A stretch of 64,000 nucleotides of DNA, from contig VXAA01003394.1 in NCBI GenBank assembly GCA_013399115.1, positions 165,101 to 229,100 of the forward strand, read 5' to 3'. Numbering within the stretch: position 1 is the first letter of the stretch; every line of letters begins with the position of its first letter. Of the stretch, positions 36,336-48,000 are shown piece by piece. Under the pieces are notes generated by a model. That model saw only the letters and a program-made list of their open reading frames with translations, had not been told where the DNA came from and made no database searches. The DNA is from Anseranas semipalmata (taxonomy: Eukaryota; Chordata; Aves; Anseriformes; Anseranatidae). Made by a program: the position numbers and the translations under genes.

Positions 36336-37380
36336 CCATCCAGTTTACATCACTGCAGAATTTGGCACCAGTACTCTACCAAGTTCTTACAGGGAAAACA
36401 TTTCATTACTGGTATGCTTTTATTTATTTGTTTTTGCTTAAGATAACACAATGATGAAACAACTGGATTTTATTCGCTTACTTAAATGCATTTCTTGGTC
36501 TACTCATTAAACAATAACATTAAAATAACAGGGAGAACCATCTGGCTTTTTGAAGTTTTTTCAGTACGTTACCAAACCACATAGAGTGTTTTATCAGGAA
36601 ATAATATCATCCTGGACAGTCTGGATTCTTTTCCACGTGTATGGAGGGAAATTGTCTATGTTTCTATCCATTTCTCACTTCAAAATAACTGGCTATCATG
36701 TGGAAAAGAATGCAGAATTATATGACGGCATTTTGTATGTGTGCATCTATGGGGAAAATGACTGGTCTGAGTATGTGTGTACGGTTGTATTACACACATA
36801 TTTTGAACTAACTCTGTTTTCGACTGCTTCCCTTGCCTGTGTATGATCGGGCCATTGGAGTTATCAAAAAGAAAAGTTGAAGGATGAGCATAACTGTTGG
36901 GCTGAATGAGTTATAATAAGATCTCCCATGATGTCACACAGGACTTTGTAGAATCAAAGGGTCCGTCTGGCTGAAACCAGGAATAGTTCCACTTTAGTAG
37001 CTCTACATAAAAATTTGGTGGATACTTTCTGATTTTCGTTCTTGAAGGTGTAGACACAAACCTTGAACTCAGTGCTTTAAATGTTCAGGTAATAATGCTT
37101 TCATGTAATACTTTAAGTATTTTGAAGGGACTACCAGCTAAAAGAAAGTAGAGCCTCAACTGAGAACTATCTGAATTGCAGATTTGTAATTCCCACATTG
37201 CTTTCTTCTGCCAGAGGATGTGAGGGAAGGAGGAAAAACATCCAATAAAATCTGGTGTGTCTGTCCAAAAAAGGCTTAAGAAAAAACAGTAAATTCACAG
37301 CAAAATGAGAGAGGTTAATAAAATCTTCTGGTTCAATACCAGAAGATCATCATCATACCAGTTTGTTCTAGTTCAAATAG

Positions 37381-39419
37381 AATCATAGAATCATAGAATC
37401 ATAGAACGGCATAGGTTGAAAAGGACCTTAAAGATCATCTAGTTTCAACCCCCCTGCTCTGGGCAGGGTTGCCAACTACTAGAGCAGGCTGCCCAGCGCC
37501 ACATCCAGCCTGGCCTTGAATGCCTCCAGGGATGGGGCATCCACAACCTCTCTGGGCAACCTGTTCCAGTGCCTCACCACCCTCTGAGTGAAAAACTTCC
37601 TCCTAATATCCAACCTAAATCTCCCCTGTCTTAGTTTGTAACCATTTCCCCTTGTCCTATCACTATCAACGTGTGTGAACACGCGTTCCCCCTCCTGTTT
37701 ATACGCTCCCTTCAGGTACTGGAAGGCCGCAATGAGGTCTCCCCGGAGCCTTCTCTTCTCCAAGCTAAACAAGCCCAGTTCCCTCAACCTTTCTTCATAG
37801 GAGAGGTGTTCCAGCCCTCTGATCATCTTAGTGGCCCTCCTCTGGACCCGTTCCAAGAGCCCCACATCCTTCTTGTGCTGGGGGCCCCAGGCCTGCACGC
37901 AGTATTCCAGGTGGGGTCTCACCAGAGCAGAGTAGAGGGGGACAATCACCTCCCTCTCCCTGCTGGCCACCCCTCTTTTAATGCAGCCCAGGACATAGTT
38001 GGCCTTCCGGGCCGCAAGCGCGCACTGCCGGCTCATGTCCAGCTTCTCATCCAGCAGGACCCCCAAGTCCATCTCCGCAGGGCTGCTCTCGAGTTCTTCT
38101 TCTCCCAGTCTGTATAAGTACCTGGGATTGCCCCAGCCCAAGTGCATCACCTTGCACTTGGCCTTGTTGAACCTCATTAGGTTCTCTTGGGCCCACTTCT
38201 CCAGCCTGTCCAGGTCCCTCTGGATGGCATCCCTTCCCTCTATGGTATCAACTGCACCGCTCAGCTTGGTGTCGTCCGCAAACTTGCTGAGGGTGCACTC
38301 GATTCCGTCGTCTATGTCATTAATAAAAATGTTGAAGAGCACCGGTCCCAAGACCGACCCCTGAGGGACACCGCTTGTGACCGGCCTCCACCCAGACATA
38401 GAACCATTGACGACAACCCTTTGGCTGCGACCAGCCAACCAATTCCTAATCCACCTAACAGTCCATCCTTCAAATCCATACCTCTCCAATTTAGAGAGAA
38501 GAATGTGGTGAGGGACCATGTCAAAGGCTTTGCTCAAGTCGAGGTAGATGACGTCCGTCGCCCTTCCTTTGTCCACCGATGCCGTCACTCCATCATAGAA
38601 GGCCACCAGATTGGTTAGGCAAGATCTGCCTCTGGTGAAGCCGTGCTGGCTGTCCCGGATCACCTCTTTATCCCGTACATGCCTTAGCATGTCTTCCAGG
38701 AGGATCTGCTCCATGATCTTCCCAGGCACAGAGGTGAGGCTAACCGGCCTGTAATTTCCCGGGTCTTCCTTTCTCCCTTTCTTAAAAATGGGAGTAATGT
38801 TTCCTTTTTTCCAGTCGCCAGGGACTTCACCCGACAGCCATGATTTTTCAAATATGATGGAGAGCGGTTCGGCAACCACATCAGCCATCTCTCTCAGCAC
38901 CCTGGGATGTATACCATCTGGCCCCACGGACTTATACACGTCCAGCTTCATTAGGCGGTCCCGGACTTGTTCCACCGTCACAGTGGGACGGAGTCCGCTC
39001 CTCTCACCCTCTCCTCGAGTTTCAGGGTCCCGACAGACATAGGAGACTTGACCACCAGTGAAGACTGAGGCGAAGCGCTTATTGAGTACCTCAGCTTTTT
39101 CCATGTCTGAGGAAGCCAGTTCTCCCTTTTCGTTTATCAGAGGGGGAACACTCTCCTTGGCCTGTCTCTTCCTGCCTATGTATCTGTAGAACCCCTTCTT
39201 GTTATTCCTCACATCCCTTGCCAAGTTCAGCTCCATCTGTGCCTTGGCTTTCCTGATCCCATCTCTACACATCCGGACTGCACCCCTGTATTGCTCCCAG
39301 GCTACACAACCCCGCTTCCACTTCCTGTACAATTCCCTCTTTTCCTTCAGTTTAAGTTGCAGGTCCCTGCTCAGCCATGCCGGTCGCCTGCCTCCTCTGC
39401 TCGATTTCTTCTGCTGGGA
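37381..39419 (-). mobile_element. CR1 non-LTR retrotransposon, 5'-truncated
   Basis: A 2.04-kb CR1 in antisense orientation. Its 3' end is at 37381, marked by about three and a half ATTCTATG tail units. A short 3' untranslated stretch follows, including the conserved 'gatgatctttaaggtcc' type block (37420-37440). ORF2 then runs from the TAG at 37479-37481 to about 39419, where CR1-like coding similarity stops in AT-rich flank. ORF1, the endonuclease domain and the N-terminus of ORF2 are missing, the usual outcome of incomplete reverse transcription. AAATAG occurs at 37375-37380 and 39420-39425, a possible 6-bp target duplication. It is GC-rich and CpG-rich relative to the flanks and has an open frame, which points to a relatively young insertion. 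Confidence 0.95.
37479..39419 (-). CDS. CR1 ORF2 reverse transcriptase, N-terminally truncated
   Basis: The protein would copy CR1 RNA into DNA at the target site during retrotransposition. An uninterrupted frame of about 646 codons ends at TAG; numbering here starts at the TTG at 39332 (617 residues). The order is: a basic N-terminal linker; [10 protein letters not shown] (137-146); PIFKKG (181-186); NYRPVSLTS (193-201); motif [14 protein letters not shown] (263-275, Asp265); motif [11 protein letters not shown] (321-330); motif C FADD (351-354, catalytic Asp353 and Asp354); then the thumb and C-terminal CR1 region with [11 protein letters not shown] and WNRLPREVV. The frame extends upstream with [19 protein letters not shown] to the truncation, so there is no native start. 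The apurinic-type endonuclease is absent, so this copy should not be able to mobilise itself. It is not a host gene. Confidence 0.92.
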   Translation of the reverse strand, partial: SQQKKSSRGGRRPAWLSRDLQLKLKEKRELYRKWKRGCVAWEQYRGAVRMCRDGIRKAKAQMELNLARDVRNNKKGFYRYIGRKRQAKESVPPLINEKGELASSDMEKAEVLNKRFASVFTGGQVSYVCRDPETRGEGERSGLRPTVTVEQVRDRLMKLDVYKSVGPDGIHPRVLREMADVVAEPLSIIFEKSWLSGEVPGDWKKGNITPIFKKGRKEDPGNYRPVSLTSVPGKIMEQILLEDMLRHVRDKEVIRDSQHGFTRGRSCLTNLVAFYDGVTASVDKGRATDVIYLDLSKAFDMVPHHILLSKLERYGFEGWTVRWIRNWLAGRSQRVVVNGSMSGWRPVTSGVPQGSVLGPVLFNIFINDIDDGIECTLSKFADDTKLSGAVDTIEGRDAIQRDLDRLEKWAQENLMRFNKAKCKVMHLGWGNPRYLYRLGEEELESSPAEMDLGVLLDEKLDMSRQCALAARKANYVLGCIKRGVASREREVIVPLYSALVRPHLEYCVQAWGPQHKKDVGLLERVQRRATKMIRGLEHLSYEERLRELGLFSLEKRRLRGDLIAAFQYLKGAYKQEGERVFTHVDSDRTRGNGYKLRQGRFRLDIRRKFFTQRVVRHWNRLPREVVDAPSLEAFKARLDVALGSLL

Positions 39420-42224
39420 AAATAGGAATACATAGAACCACCCACCCCACCACCTACATCCTCACCACACTTTCACTCTCTAAGTAACTTGTTTCTCCTC
39501 AATGATTCCATGTGGGCCAGCTTTGGAAACATGTACTGTACTACAACCTCACTGAGTGGAAGTAAAAAAGATATTAGGTTTACGTCAATGTTTTCCTACT
39601 AGACTGGAAGGATATCTTAGTGGTATATTGATCAATGTTGTGGATAAGAGAATAGAAACATGCTTACTACAGTTGCGTACAGGGTGAATTACATAGAAAG
39701 ACAGGGTTAAAAATCAAAATGAACAAGCTAGGGAAATTGTTTGAAAAAAAAAAAAACAGTTAAAACTCGAATGCAAACTTTTTCACTTATGCAGGGATAA
39801 TCAACTGCATGAACTAGACTGAGGAATGACAGCTTATGCAGCAGTTCCTCCAAAAAACACCTTGGGGTTAGAGCAGATAAGTAGTCAAATGCAAGTCACC
39901 AATGCTGTGATGTCAAAAAGATAAACATCATGCTAAGGTGTACAGAGCATGTCACATGCAAACCGTACACTTTCTGCTACTACTGCTTCTTTGGCTACCT
40001 GGACTGGAATATCTTATCCAGCCTAAGGGCCTGCATTTTAAGGAATAAGTGGACCAGTTGAAGAAAACATCAAGAGGAATAGGAAATGTCAAAGATCAGA
40101 ACAGCACTATCTGTGAGGAACTGCTGGTGGTGGAACAGAGGTAGTTTATTTTCAGAAAATAGAGAAGATAAAGAGGAAGTTCCAGAAAGTCTTCAGATAC
40201 ATAAGCTAGATACACAGAATATAAGATCCAGGTGCAAACAGGAAAGATCTTAACTGTTGCCTGTGCCCATATGAACCATGTGAACGTTAAAGCCCTGAGG
40301 GAGTTGCAATGCTTACTTCACTGGTGTTTTTAAGAATAATTTGAACAAATGTCTATCAGGATACATAGTTGACTTTGCCTTTGAGGCGTGAGGATGGAGT
40401 ATATTATCCTCTGATATATTTTCTTAATTTCTTTTCCTATTACATTAATTGAAAATGCAGCATCAAAATTTTCCAGGCTTAGAGAATTGAAACTGTAGTA
40501 AGGTACAATGATCACTATTCTAGTAATCAAATACTCCTCTGAATGGACATGGCTGGAAAATGCCACTAATGCCGCAGGAGCCATTGCCAACAGATGACCA
40601 AAGTATATCAGGGTCTCTTAGGGCCATCTGCTGACAGATTTCCTATTTCTGCCTGTTTTCATAGTGAACATTATAAAGGCAGTAATCTTTTCTGTTCCCT
40701 AGGTTATTGTCTAAAGAGGCAGTGACGGATGGTCAGCTCCCCCTTAGCTACTAGTGGAGTTTCAGCATCCAGGTATTCCCTTTGTGATATTTATGAACAA
40801 GTTTTCAAATCATCAAACACACAGCATTCTGAGCTTTCCTAAATTCTGGTCATCATTTGAACTAACCGCAAAATTGCTTTGTTGCACTAAAAGAAAAGAA
40901 TTCATTTTAAAGATCTGACTCTCTGCAATGTATTTTTGCCCGCTTCATACTGTTGGATGATGTAATTTGGCCTTGGGGAAAATATGATTCTTTCAATAAG
41001 TGCTTATAGCATCTCATTTTCCTCCTTATTTTGCCCTGTAAAGTTGTTGGTTTTTTAGTAATATAGTATCCTGACTGCTTCCAAAAATGTAATCTAACAT
41101 CTGGGGGAAAATAATTACTTACATAAATATCCAAAGAATGGGTAAAACTTGGAAGGTTCAGACTTAATATAGAATACAAATGTGTAGCTGTCAGTTCTTT
41201 TTACAGAACATTTAAACCTGTAAATAATTTTAATTTATAAATTCTATATACATATATACATGCATATGTTCTCCCCATATACCCCCAACTGTCTTTATTT
41301 CTGAAAGTTACTGAAAAGTTTCTACATGGTTTAAGATGTGCATATTATGTATACATGAATATATCTGTATATTATGCATCTCGTTTCAGTTCAGTGCCAG
41401 CTATCTTCTTTGAGATAAACACAACTCTGTTTAATCTTCTCATATGTCTATAAATAGTGTGGATATAAGTGCTTTTTGCTCTCATAAAATTTTTGGAAGG
41501 CAAAGGACAAGGTAAACACAGATTTTTTTTCTTCTATATTTTGACTTAATGATTTTTTTAAAAGAACATCTTTGTCCTAAATCAAAACCACACAGCCTGT
41601 CAATGGCTTTTGGTGATTTAGAAAACAACTGTGGATCATATGGCACACAAAGGAAGAATGAGTTCACTGAAACTACCACCAAACAGAATTTTAGAAGCAG
41701 AAATAGAACTGGGTAGGAAGTGGTTTTCCTGTCCCGCGAAAGTTTTCGAGATCTCGTTTTTCCCATTTTGCACCAGAATGAACACAAGGTCTGCCAAAGA
41801 TGACTCAGGGAGAAAGAAAATAAACCCAATGTTTGCCAAAGCAAGTGAGAGCCTCCACATTTACGTAGCTGGTAGGGCACTTTCCTGTGACAAGGAGCAC
41901 TATGGTGGAGGCTCCTCTTCTGACCCCAGCCTGGGTGACTAGAGTGTTCAGCTCGGTGTTAATCATGGACAATAGATTGGCAGTAGAATTGGTTACTAGA
42001 CTATGAATTATTTTGATGCAGATATCCCGTTTGTCCATCTTTCTTAAAATCTTGGTATTGATAAATCACTGTTTCCAACATAACAATTTCCATTTCTTGG
42101 AAATGTCTGCCCTTGTTTAGTTCTCACAGAAATAATTTTTTACTCACAATGTCCAACCCAGAGGATGCAAAATTTCCTGTCAGTGTTCTAATAGCTGCAT
42201 ATGAACTAGAGTTAAAATCTTAGT
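39420..42224. other. Unique AT-rich non-coding DNA
   Basis: No gene is supported. Frames at 41482-41942 on both strands overlap one another without domain content. The segment at 41860-41940 (agggcactttcctg and following) may be an outlying piece of the old repeat at 42225. Confidence 0.55.
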
Positions 42225-42700
42225 CTCAAAACCTTAAAGGCATCTAGGCACCTAACTCCCACTGAGAGACAAAGACCTGACCAAAAAATAAAAAGGAGGT
42301 TTGGGTATCATGACTACAAGCTTGCAGACATCTGGGGCCTGCAGTAGAATCCAGATGGACAATTTCTGCCTCAGTCCCTGAAACATAGGTGCACATTAAG
42401 ACACTGGACCAACTTGGGTAATTGAGTCTCGGTGATATGCTGTGCACCCAGAGAGCAGTCATATGCTGGGGATGTTGGAGAACCACCCTATCTTGAAGAA
42501 GCCTTTCAGAGCTTCTTGCAACTTCAGAAGGGGTATCTATGCTGTACAACAGTGATGGACTACAGTAGCCAGCCCAAACCTGCCCCCACTGCCACATCTA
42601 CACTATTATTAGTATCTCAAGACACAGAAGCTGATATGTATTTATTTCTACCCAAGGCCAATTCAGACCTTTAACTGCAACCTAAGCATACTTGGTGCAG
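42225..42700. repeat. Probable ancient sauropsid interspersed repeat
   Basis: It contains the recognisable segment AGGCACCTAACTCCCACTGA at 42246-42265, followed by decayed text of the same repeat type (a 'ggggcctgcagtagaatcc' block, and 'gccagcccaaacctgccccc' near 42570). The plus frame at 42432-42674 and the minus frame at 42244-42597 lie inside it and are not genes. The family assignment is from memory. Confidence 0.42.
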
Positions 42701-44977
42701 AGAAGCACACACACAGCTCCTTTGCTAAATCAGCAGGCTTAAAAGGAGAATAGGCAGAACAAGGAAGACCCTCTGGCACCAGGGCTGTTACAGCTGTACA
42801 ATGAAGGTGCAGACTTTAGCTTCCAGTGTGATATTCCTTGTTACAGTACAGTCATATTCAAATCCAAATGTTACTCTGGAAATGTTTTAGCTGCATTTCC
42901 TCCATCCCCTCCACATCAGAGCCTCCAACATCCACTTCTGTTGCAGAGGTGAGAAAGGCAGCCCATACATTCATAACAAGTCTGTCTCTGGTTGATAAGC
43001 TAGATGTCTGATGCTGGTTTTCTGGTGACATCAGTGTTTCATTTCTCTAGATTTCTGCTGACATGAAATAATCATAATATTGTTACAGCAGAGAGTGCTG
43101 GCCTCAGGTGATAGTTCAGTGCAATGCTAACTTTACAGGTACATGGGGTGACTTCTGGAGAAGTAACGTGAAACCTGTTTGCCCTCCTCTGTTGCTCATT
43201 GATATAATTTCATTCCCAAATCACTTGATGGCAAAAGATGACTGGATACTTTAAACAACATGGTTCTCACAGAGTAGAAAGAGAACAAGTGGTCTGCTGC
43301 ACAGCTGTGCGCAACCCACCCACTACACACAGAGTGTAGTACAGCCTTACTTTCTTATGAGGGCAATAAGTGTGCACATAGAATGAAATTAAGAACCCTT
43401 CCAAGTTCCGGGCCAGGTGCTGGGCAGATGTACGGTGAGGGGGTGGAGGGACTGTGAGGAAGCACTGAGAAGAAATCTTCTCTTGTAGGCCACAAGGCAG
43501 CTGCAGAACCCCTCAAGGAAGGCTCGTCCAGTTCAGTGGCTTACCTGGGTGCCTGCAACAGGAAAGGATGGGATAGTTTTGCTCGGCAGATTTGGCCTTG
43601 TCATGCCCGTCTCCATGTAGTAGCAACGTCATCGCTCCTTCCCTCCATGCAGCAGTGACACAGGATTAACTGCTACAGCTGCACGTCTTCCTCTGAGTCA
43701 GGCACTGACATTTACTTGCAGGACAACTCTCAGAAGAGAGCAAGGGACTGGGTTTGTCTTCTGGTAGCTGCTACTGACTTTTTTTAGTACTGCATTTTGA
43801 GACAACTGACGGGAAGGAGCTACCTGAAATCTGCATTCTGTTGCTAGCATTCAATATATAAACTTTCACAAGTGAGATTTAATGTCATGTAAAAACTGAT
43901 GAAGACTGCACCTGATAAAATGAGCTGTTTATACTCATTCACTATATGACCAGGTTATCACTTTCTGTTAATTAGCTACAGTGAAATTTGCAGTGACAGA
44001 TGAACTACCAAAGAGAACAGTAGTTAGGTTACAGTTACGGAATGTCCATGAAGCTTTGGCTTTATGGAATGAAGTAGTATTAACACAGTCTAAAATTTTA
44101 TGTAAATATATTTTCAATACTGCTTAAAATGAAAATAAATGTGGAAACAGCCAGAAAGTATTTATTCTCCAGTCTCAGTCTTTGCACTAATTTCTACAAT
44201 TCTTTTTTTGTACTTTAAAAGAACAACAATGACATCCAGTGGCTGTAAAATTCTCCAACATTTTTTTTTCTTCCATATTTGACACCATATCTAGCACAGA
44301 GAATAGAATTATTCTCATTAAAATTGTAAACTGAGATACAAATTTTAAGTATTTTATCTTTAATAAATGCTGAATAGAAGTGAAAAGCCTTAACATGAGG
44401 CTAGCCCTTGAGACATTTTACAGTAGACCTTTTTTAGAATACATGTATGCTTTTTTGACATTTTTTTGGTAACAGTGAAATAAGTACAAGGAATTTTCCC
44501 TAAACTCTAAATCCAGTTTAAGTTAAAATAAAATTAATATCTGCTTTTTAAAACCGCTTTACATCCATAAGTACTCACTAGTATGAAACCTTTCTTTCAT
44601 TACCTTCTCTGTCTGTTTGATAAATTTAGAAAGCAGGAGTACCTGGAAGCTTTTCTAAGCTCCGCTTTTTGGACAAGAAGCTCCCTCTCAGTTTGCAAGT
44701 AGTATGATGAAGGACCTTTTCTCATTTCCCCCAAGAGACAAAAAAAACCTTGGTGAGTCTTCTGAATACACACGGATCTCAAACAATCAAGATCTACTTT
44801 CCCAGCAAGATATATTCAAGTTACAAGCATCCAAAACTGCCATATACAAACAGCATTTTCTATACTGATATGTACCATACCACACCTAAAGATGGGTATG
44901 GTAAGAATGAATAGTGCCCCATCATTCCTCCACACTTCCCTAAAGTAAAGTATAATAAAGATTCCCATAAGCGTTGG

Positions 44978-45008
44978 AAAAAAAAAAAAAAAGAAAGAAA
45001 GAAAGAAA
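44978..45008. repeat. Poly-A then (GAAA)n
   Basis: Fifteen A followed by four GAAA units. An A-rich tail evolving into GAAA is common in vertebrate simple repeats. No retrotransposon body is recognisable upstream. Confidence 0.88.
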
Positions 45009-48000
45009 TAAAGCCTGTAAGTCTGCATTATTTTCCAAGGTCCCATAAACTGGGCTTGAAATGAGGGGGAATTCCCCAGCCTGAAGGATAATCCACTAAT
45101 GCAATTTAATTTTCCCTGCTGGTAAAGGTTCAAAATTTATTAATTAAAATTATTCAGGAATTGGTTTGAACAAATCCTTTTTTTTTTAGCAGGTAAACTA
45201 GCAGAGGACTCTAGGAAATGTGCCACCCCCAGTCATTTAGCCCTTTTTATTTCTACAGGCACCTTTTCTTCTCATTTCTCTGAATACCAGCATTGTCCAC
45301 CTTGCACAACCCATCTCAGTGGGAGGCTTCTACATCTCCAGCTCCTGAGTTGCTGGGGTGACCCAGTCATACCCATTATCTCAGGGCTGAGGGAGCCCCA
45401 TGCAAGGCTAGTTACCAATGGCATTCTCTGTCCAGTCTCTGGCTCACACAGCTTACGCCACCTGAAATCCCTCTCCTGTGCTCAGACAGCTTCAGGGCTC
45501 CCAACTGTCCATCCTGCAGCAGGTAAACCACTTGGCTTCAGGAGCTGGAGACAATCTAGGGACTTCCTAGGGAGCAGACAAGCCTGGAGCTGCAACAGGG
45601 AGTGCATAGGTTTCAGTTAACCATCAACATTTTAAACAAAGATGGGTTTATGTGGAGGAAAAGGGATTCATTTGTCTTTCCTGTTGCCAGTTGGATTTAA
45701 TGAGACAGCTCTTGCTGTGGAGATTTCTTTCTCAATCTAGCAGTCCAGCAACAATGAGTTCATAGGTGGGCTGCCATTTTTTTGTTACGTAGCCTTTTCC
45801 TTTTCCTTTAGCTTGAGGTGGTACTTGCCAATATGTTTGAGAACACTAAAACTGGTGCGAGAAAACTGACCTGTTCTTTACAGCAAAAAATAAAACTTTT
45901 GAAAGAATTGTTCTGTGTTTTTGTTCTCCTGTAAGTCTGCATTTTGTGATGTAAGATTTTGTGGTGTGAAAATCTGAGATTTGCTATATTGACAGTATAT
46001 TTTACTTCTATTCATCTGTCCATATTTGCCAGAGGTACAGACTGGCTTTACAGTTTGGGAAGTGTACCTAGATTGACATATCATCTGCATTAGAAAATGA
46101 AGTAAGATACTCTCAGTCTTTTCTCCTTGGTATTGGTATCTGAAAGCTTCTTTCACCCCAGCATTACTTGGAAGTGTTTACTAACTTCAGTCAAAACATT
46201 TTGCTCTGTGAACCTCTCACTGTATTGAAAATATCCAAAATATCCACAGTCAAAAACTCAAACCATTACAGTTAGATCTGAGACATAGACTGTATGAGAC
46301 TGTAAAAGACACATTTTTTTTTCCCTAAAAGGATTGGCATGATATCCTGTGAAGCAAGGAAATGCGTTTGCTATTTCCTCACCTACTGCACAGATTGGAG
46401 AGGGATTGATGCTCCTTTTGGTGTACCTCTTGGCAAAATATACTTGTAACTGAGAGGAGAGAAAGAAAGTTGGCCCTTGATTTCTTCCTAACATGGTGTA
46501 CACGGTTGGTAGTCTCGTCCCAACCACATTTGGGCTACAAGTCTCCATAGGAAACAGGCATAGTCCTGCCAAGAATCATATATGGCTTCATGAATTTGAA
46601 AGTACCATTACTGAGGAAAAATATGGGGTGAGAAGGAAAAAAAAGGCTTGTTAATGAGCAATGCAGTCTGCTTCTTTTTTCTAGTGACCGATCACTTCTT
46701 GATCAATGTTGAAAAGCAAAGGCAAACATGGAATAAAGGTGACCTAATTAGCAATGCATGTATAAGGAAACTTTCATTTGTAATTATAAAGACATTATGT
46801 TTATGTAACTATAGTAAAAGTATATAATATGAATATATTTATACTGAAGTGTAAAGGAATTCAGAGTGTAATTGAAAGACAGTGCAATGTTTCTGACACT
46901 GCATAGATCTTGAAGGGGAAGAAGAATCTTCCCTAGATATATGCAGCACAATACTTTCATTGTTCAGCATTATCCTTTATTTGTGGCAGCTGAAAAGAGA
47001 AATCCCCATGGACATCTAATGGCATCATTTTGTTGACTTTATTTGGGTGAAATCAATTTACAGGTGCGAAGAATCTGCCCCTGTCATCTTTAGGGCATCT
47101 ATGCCCTCTACTATCCCACCACCCAGCCCAGCCCAACCTAGAGGTCACCTCCTTTCTTCTCCACCTCGCTGCTCTCTGACTGGGCCCCGGGGACTTCAGG
47201 GTGGTGTTCTTGCCCACCAGAATGCAAGGTGTTACCATCGCACCCACACTGCTTCTGTGCCCACAGAGAGAACAGGTTTGTTACAGAGCACATGCTGGAA
47301 ATCAATAAGTCGGTGTTTTCAATGCAGAACAAAGCACTCCACCACCCCACTTGGCTGGGAAATTAGCTAAGTGGTTTCCCCACATAAGTGGGAATTGCAG
47401 GTCACTTTCCAGGTGCATCAAAAGAATAACAACTCTTCTGTGAAAAAAGATTCGTTGACTTTACTTGCTGAAGTATATGCACTCCCCCCAGGAAAAAAAA
47501 CAAGGATCCATGGACACTTGCAGACACATAGCAGCAGCATTTCACTTTTTATTATTGTCGTTAATATTACCTTTGTGCTTAGTGGTCCCAGTCAAGACGG
47601 AGGAACAGAAACATACAACCACAGAATAGAAGCCAGATCCCGATTCTAACAAGTTCACAAGTTAGAGACAGCAGATGGACCCAGACAGATGGCAGGGTAC
47701 AAGGGCACTATGAGACAGGAATGATCGCAGAGCAGCTTCCTGTCTGATATCACTGACCTTGGGTAAGACTAATGGCCAGGTTTTGCATGGTATTTGAAGC
47801 AGAGGGAGGTAGCATTGACAGCTGGAACTTTCAGCCCCTTGTAATAAAAATATAGGATAATTTAAGGGTAGAAATGCATATATATAAATGTGTATGTCAA
47901 CCCTTTTATCTCAGATTTTAATGTCATGTGAAATACATGCAGCATTAGGTGAAATTATGAAGTCCTAAGGTCACTTCCTGCATAAGAATATGCACTGCTT

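Larger units (their letters stand above)
29866..37380. other. Unique non-coding DNA with scattered motif clusters
   Basis: No gene is supported over 7.5 kb. It contains an A18 run (30394-30411), a T13 run (32213-32225), a G9 run (35376-35384) and the two motif clusters at 31263 and 36308. Open frames at 34636-35031 (minus) and 35384-35836 (plus, 150 codons) are the longest. Neither shows a domain, and the first region partly resembles worn interspersed repeat. Confidence 0.5.

Noticed and set aside
37671..38618. Overlapping plus-strand frames of 121-148 codons
   Set aside because: They are antisense to the CR1 reverse transcriptase; the GC-rich coding strand keeps the opposite strand open.
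42244..42597. Minus-strand frame of 117 codons
   Set aside because: It lies within sequence resembling an ancient interspersed repeat; no domain or splice context.
46258..46572. Minus-strand frame of 104 codons
   Set aside because: Composition is unremarkable, with no domain, no splice-site pair and no neighbouring exon; best explained by chance.
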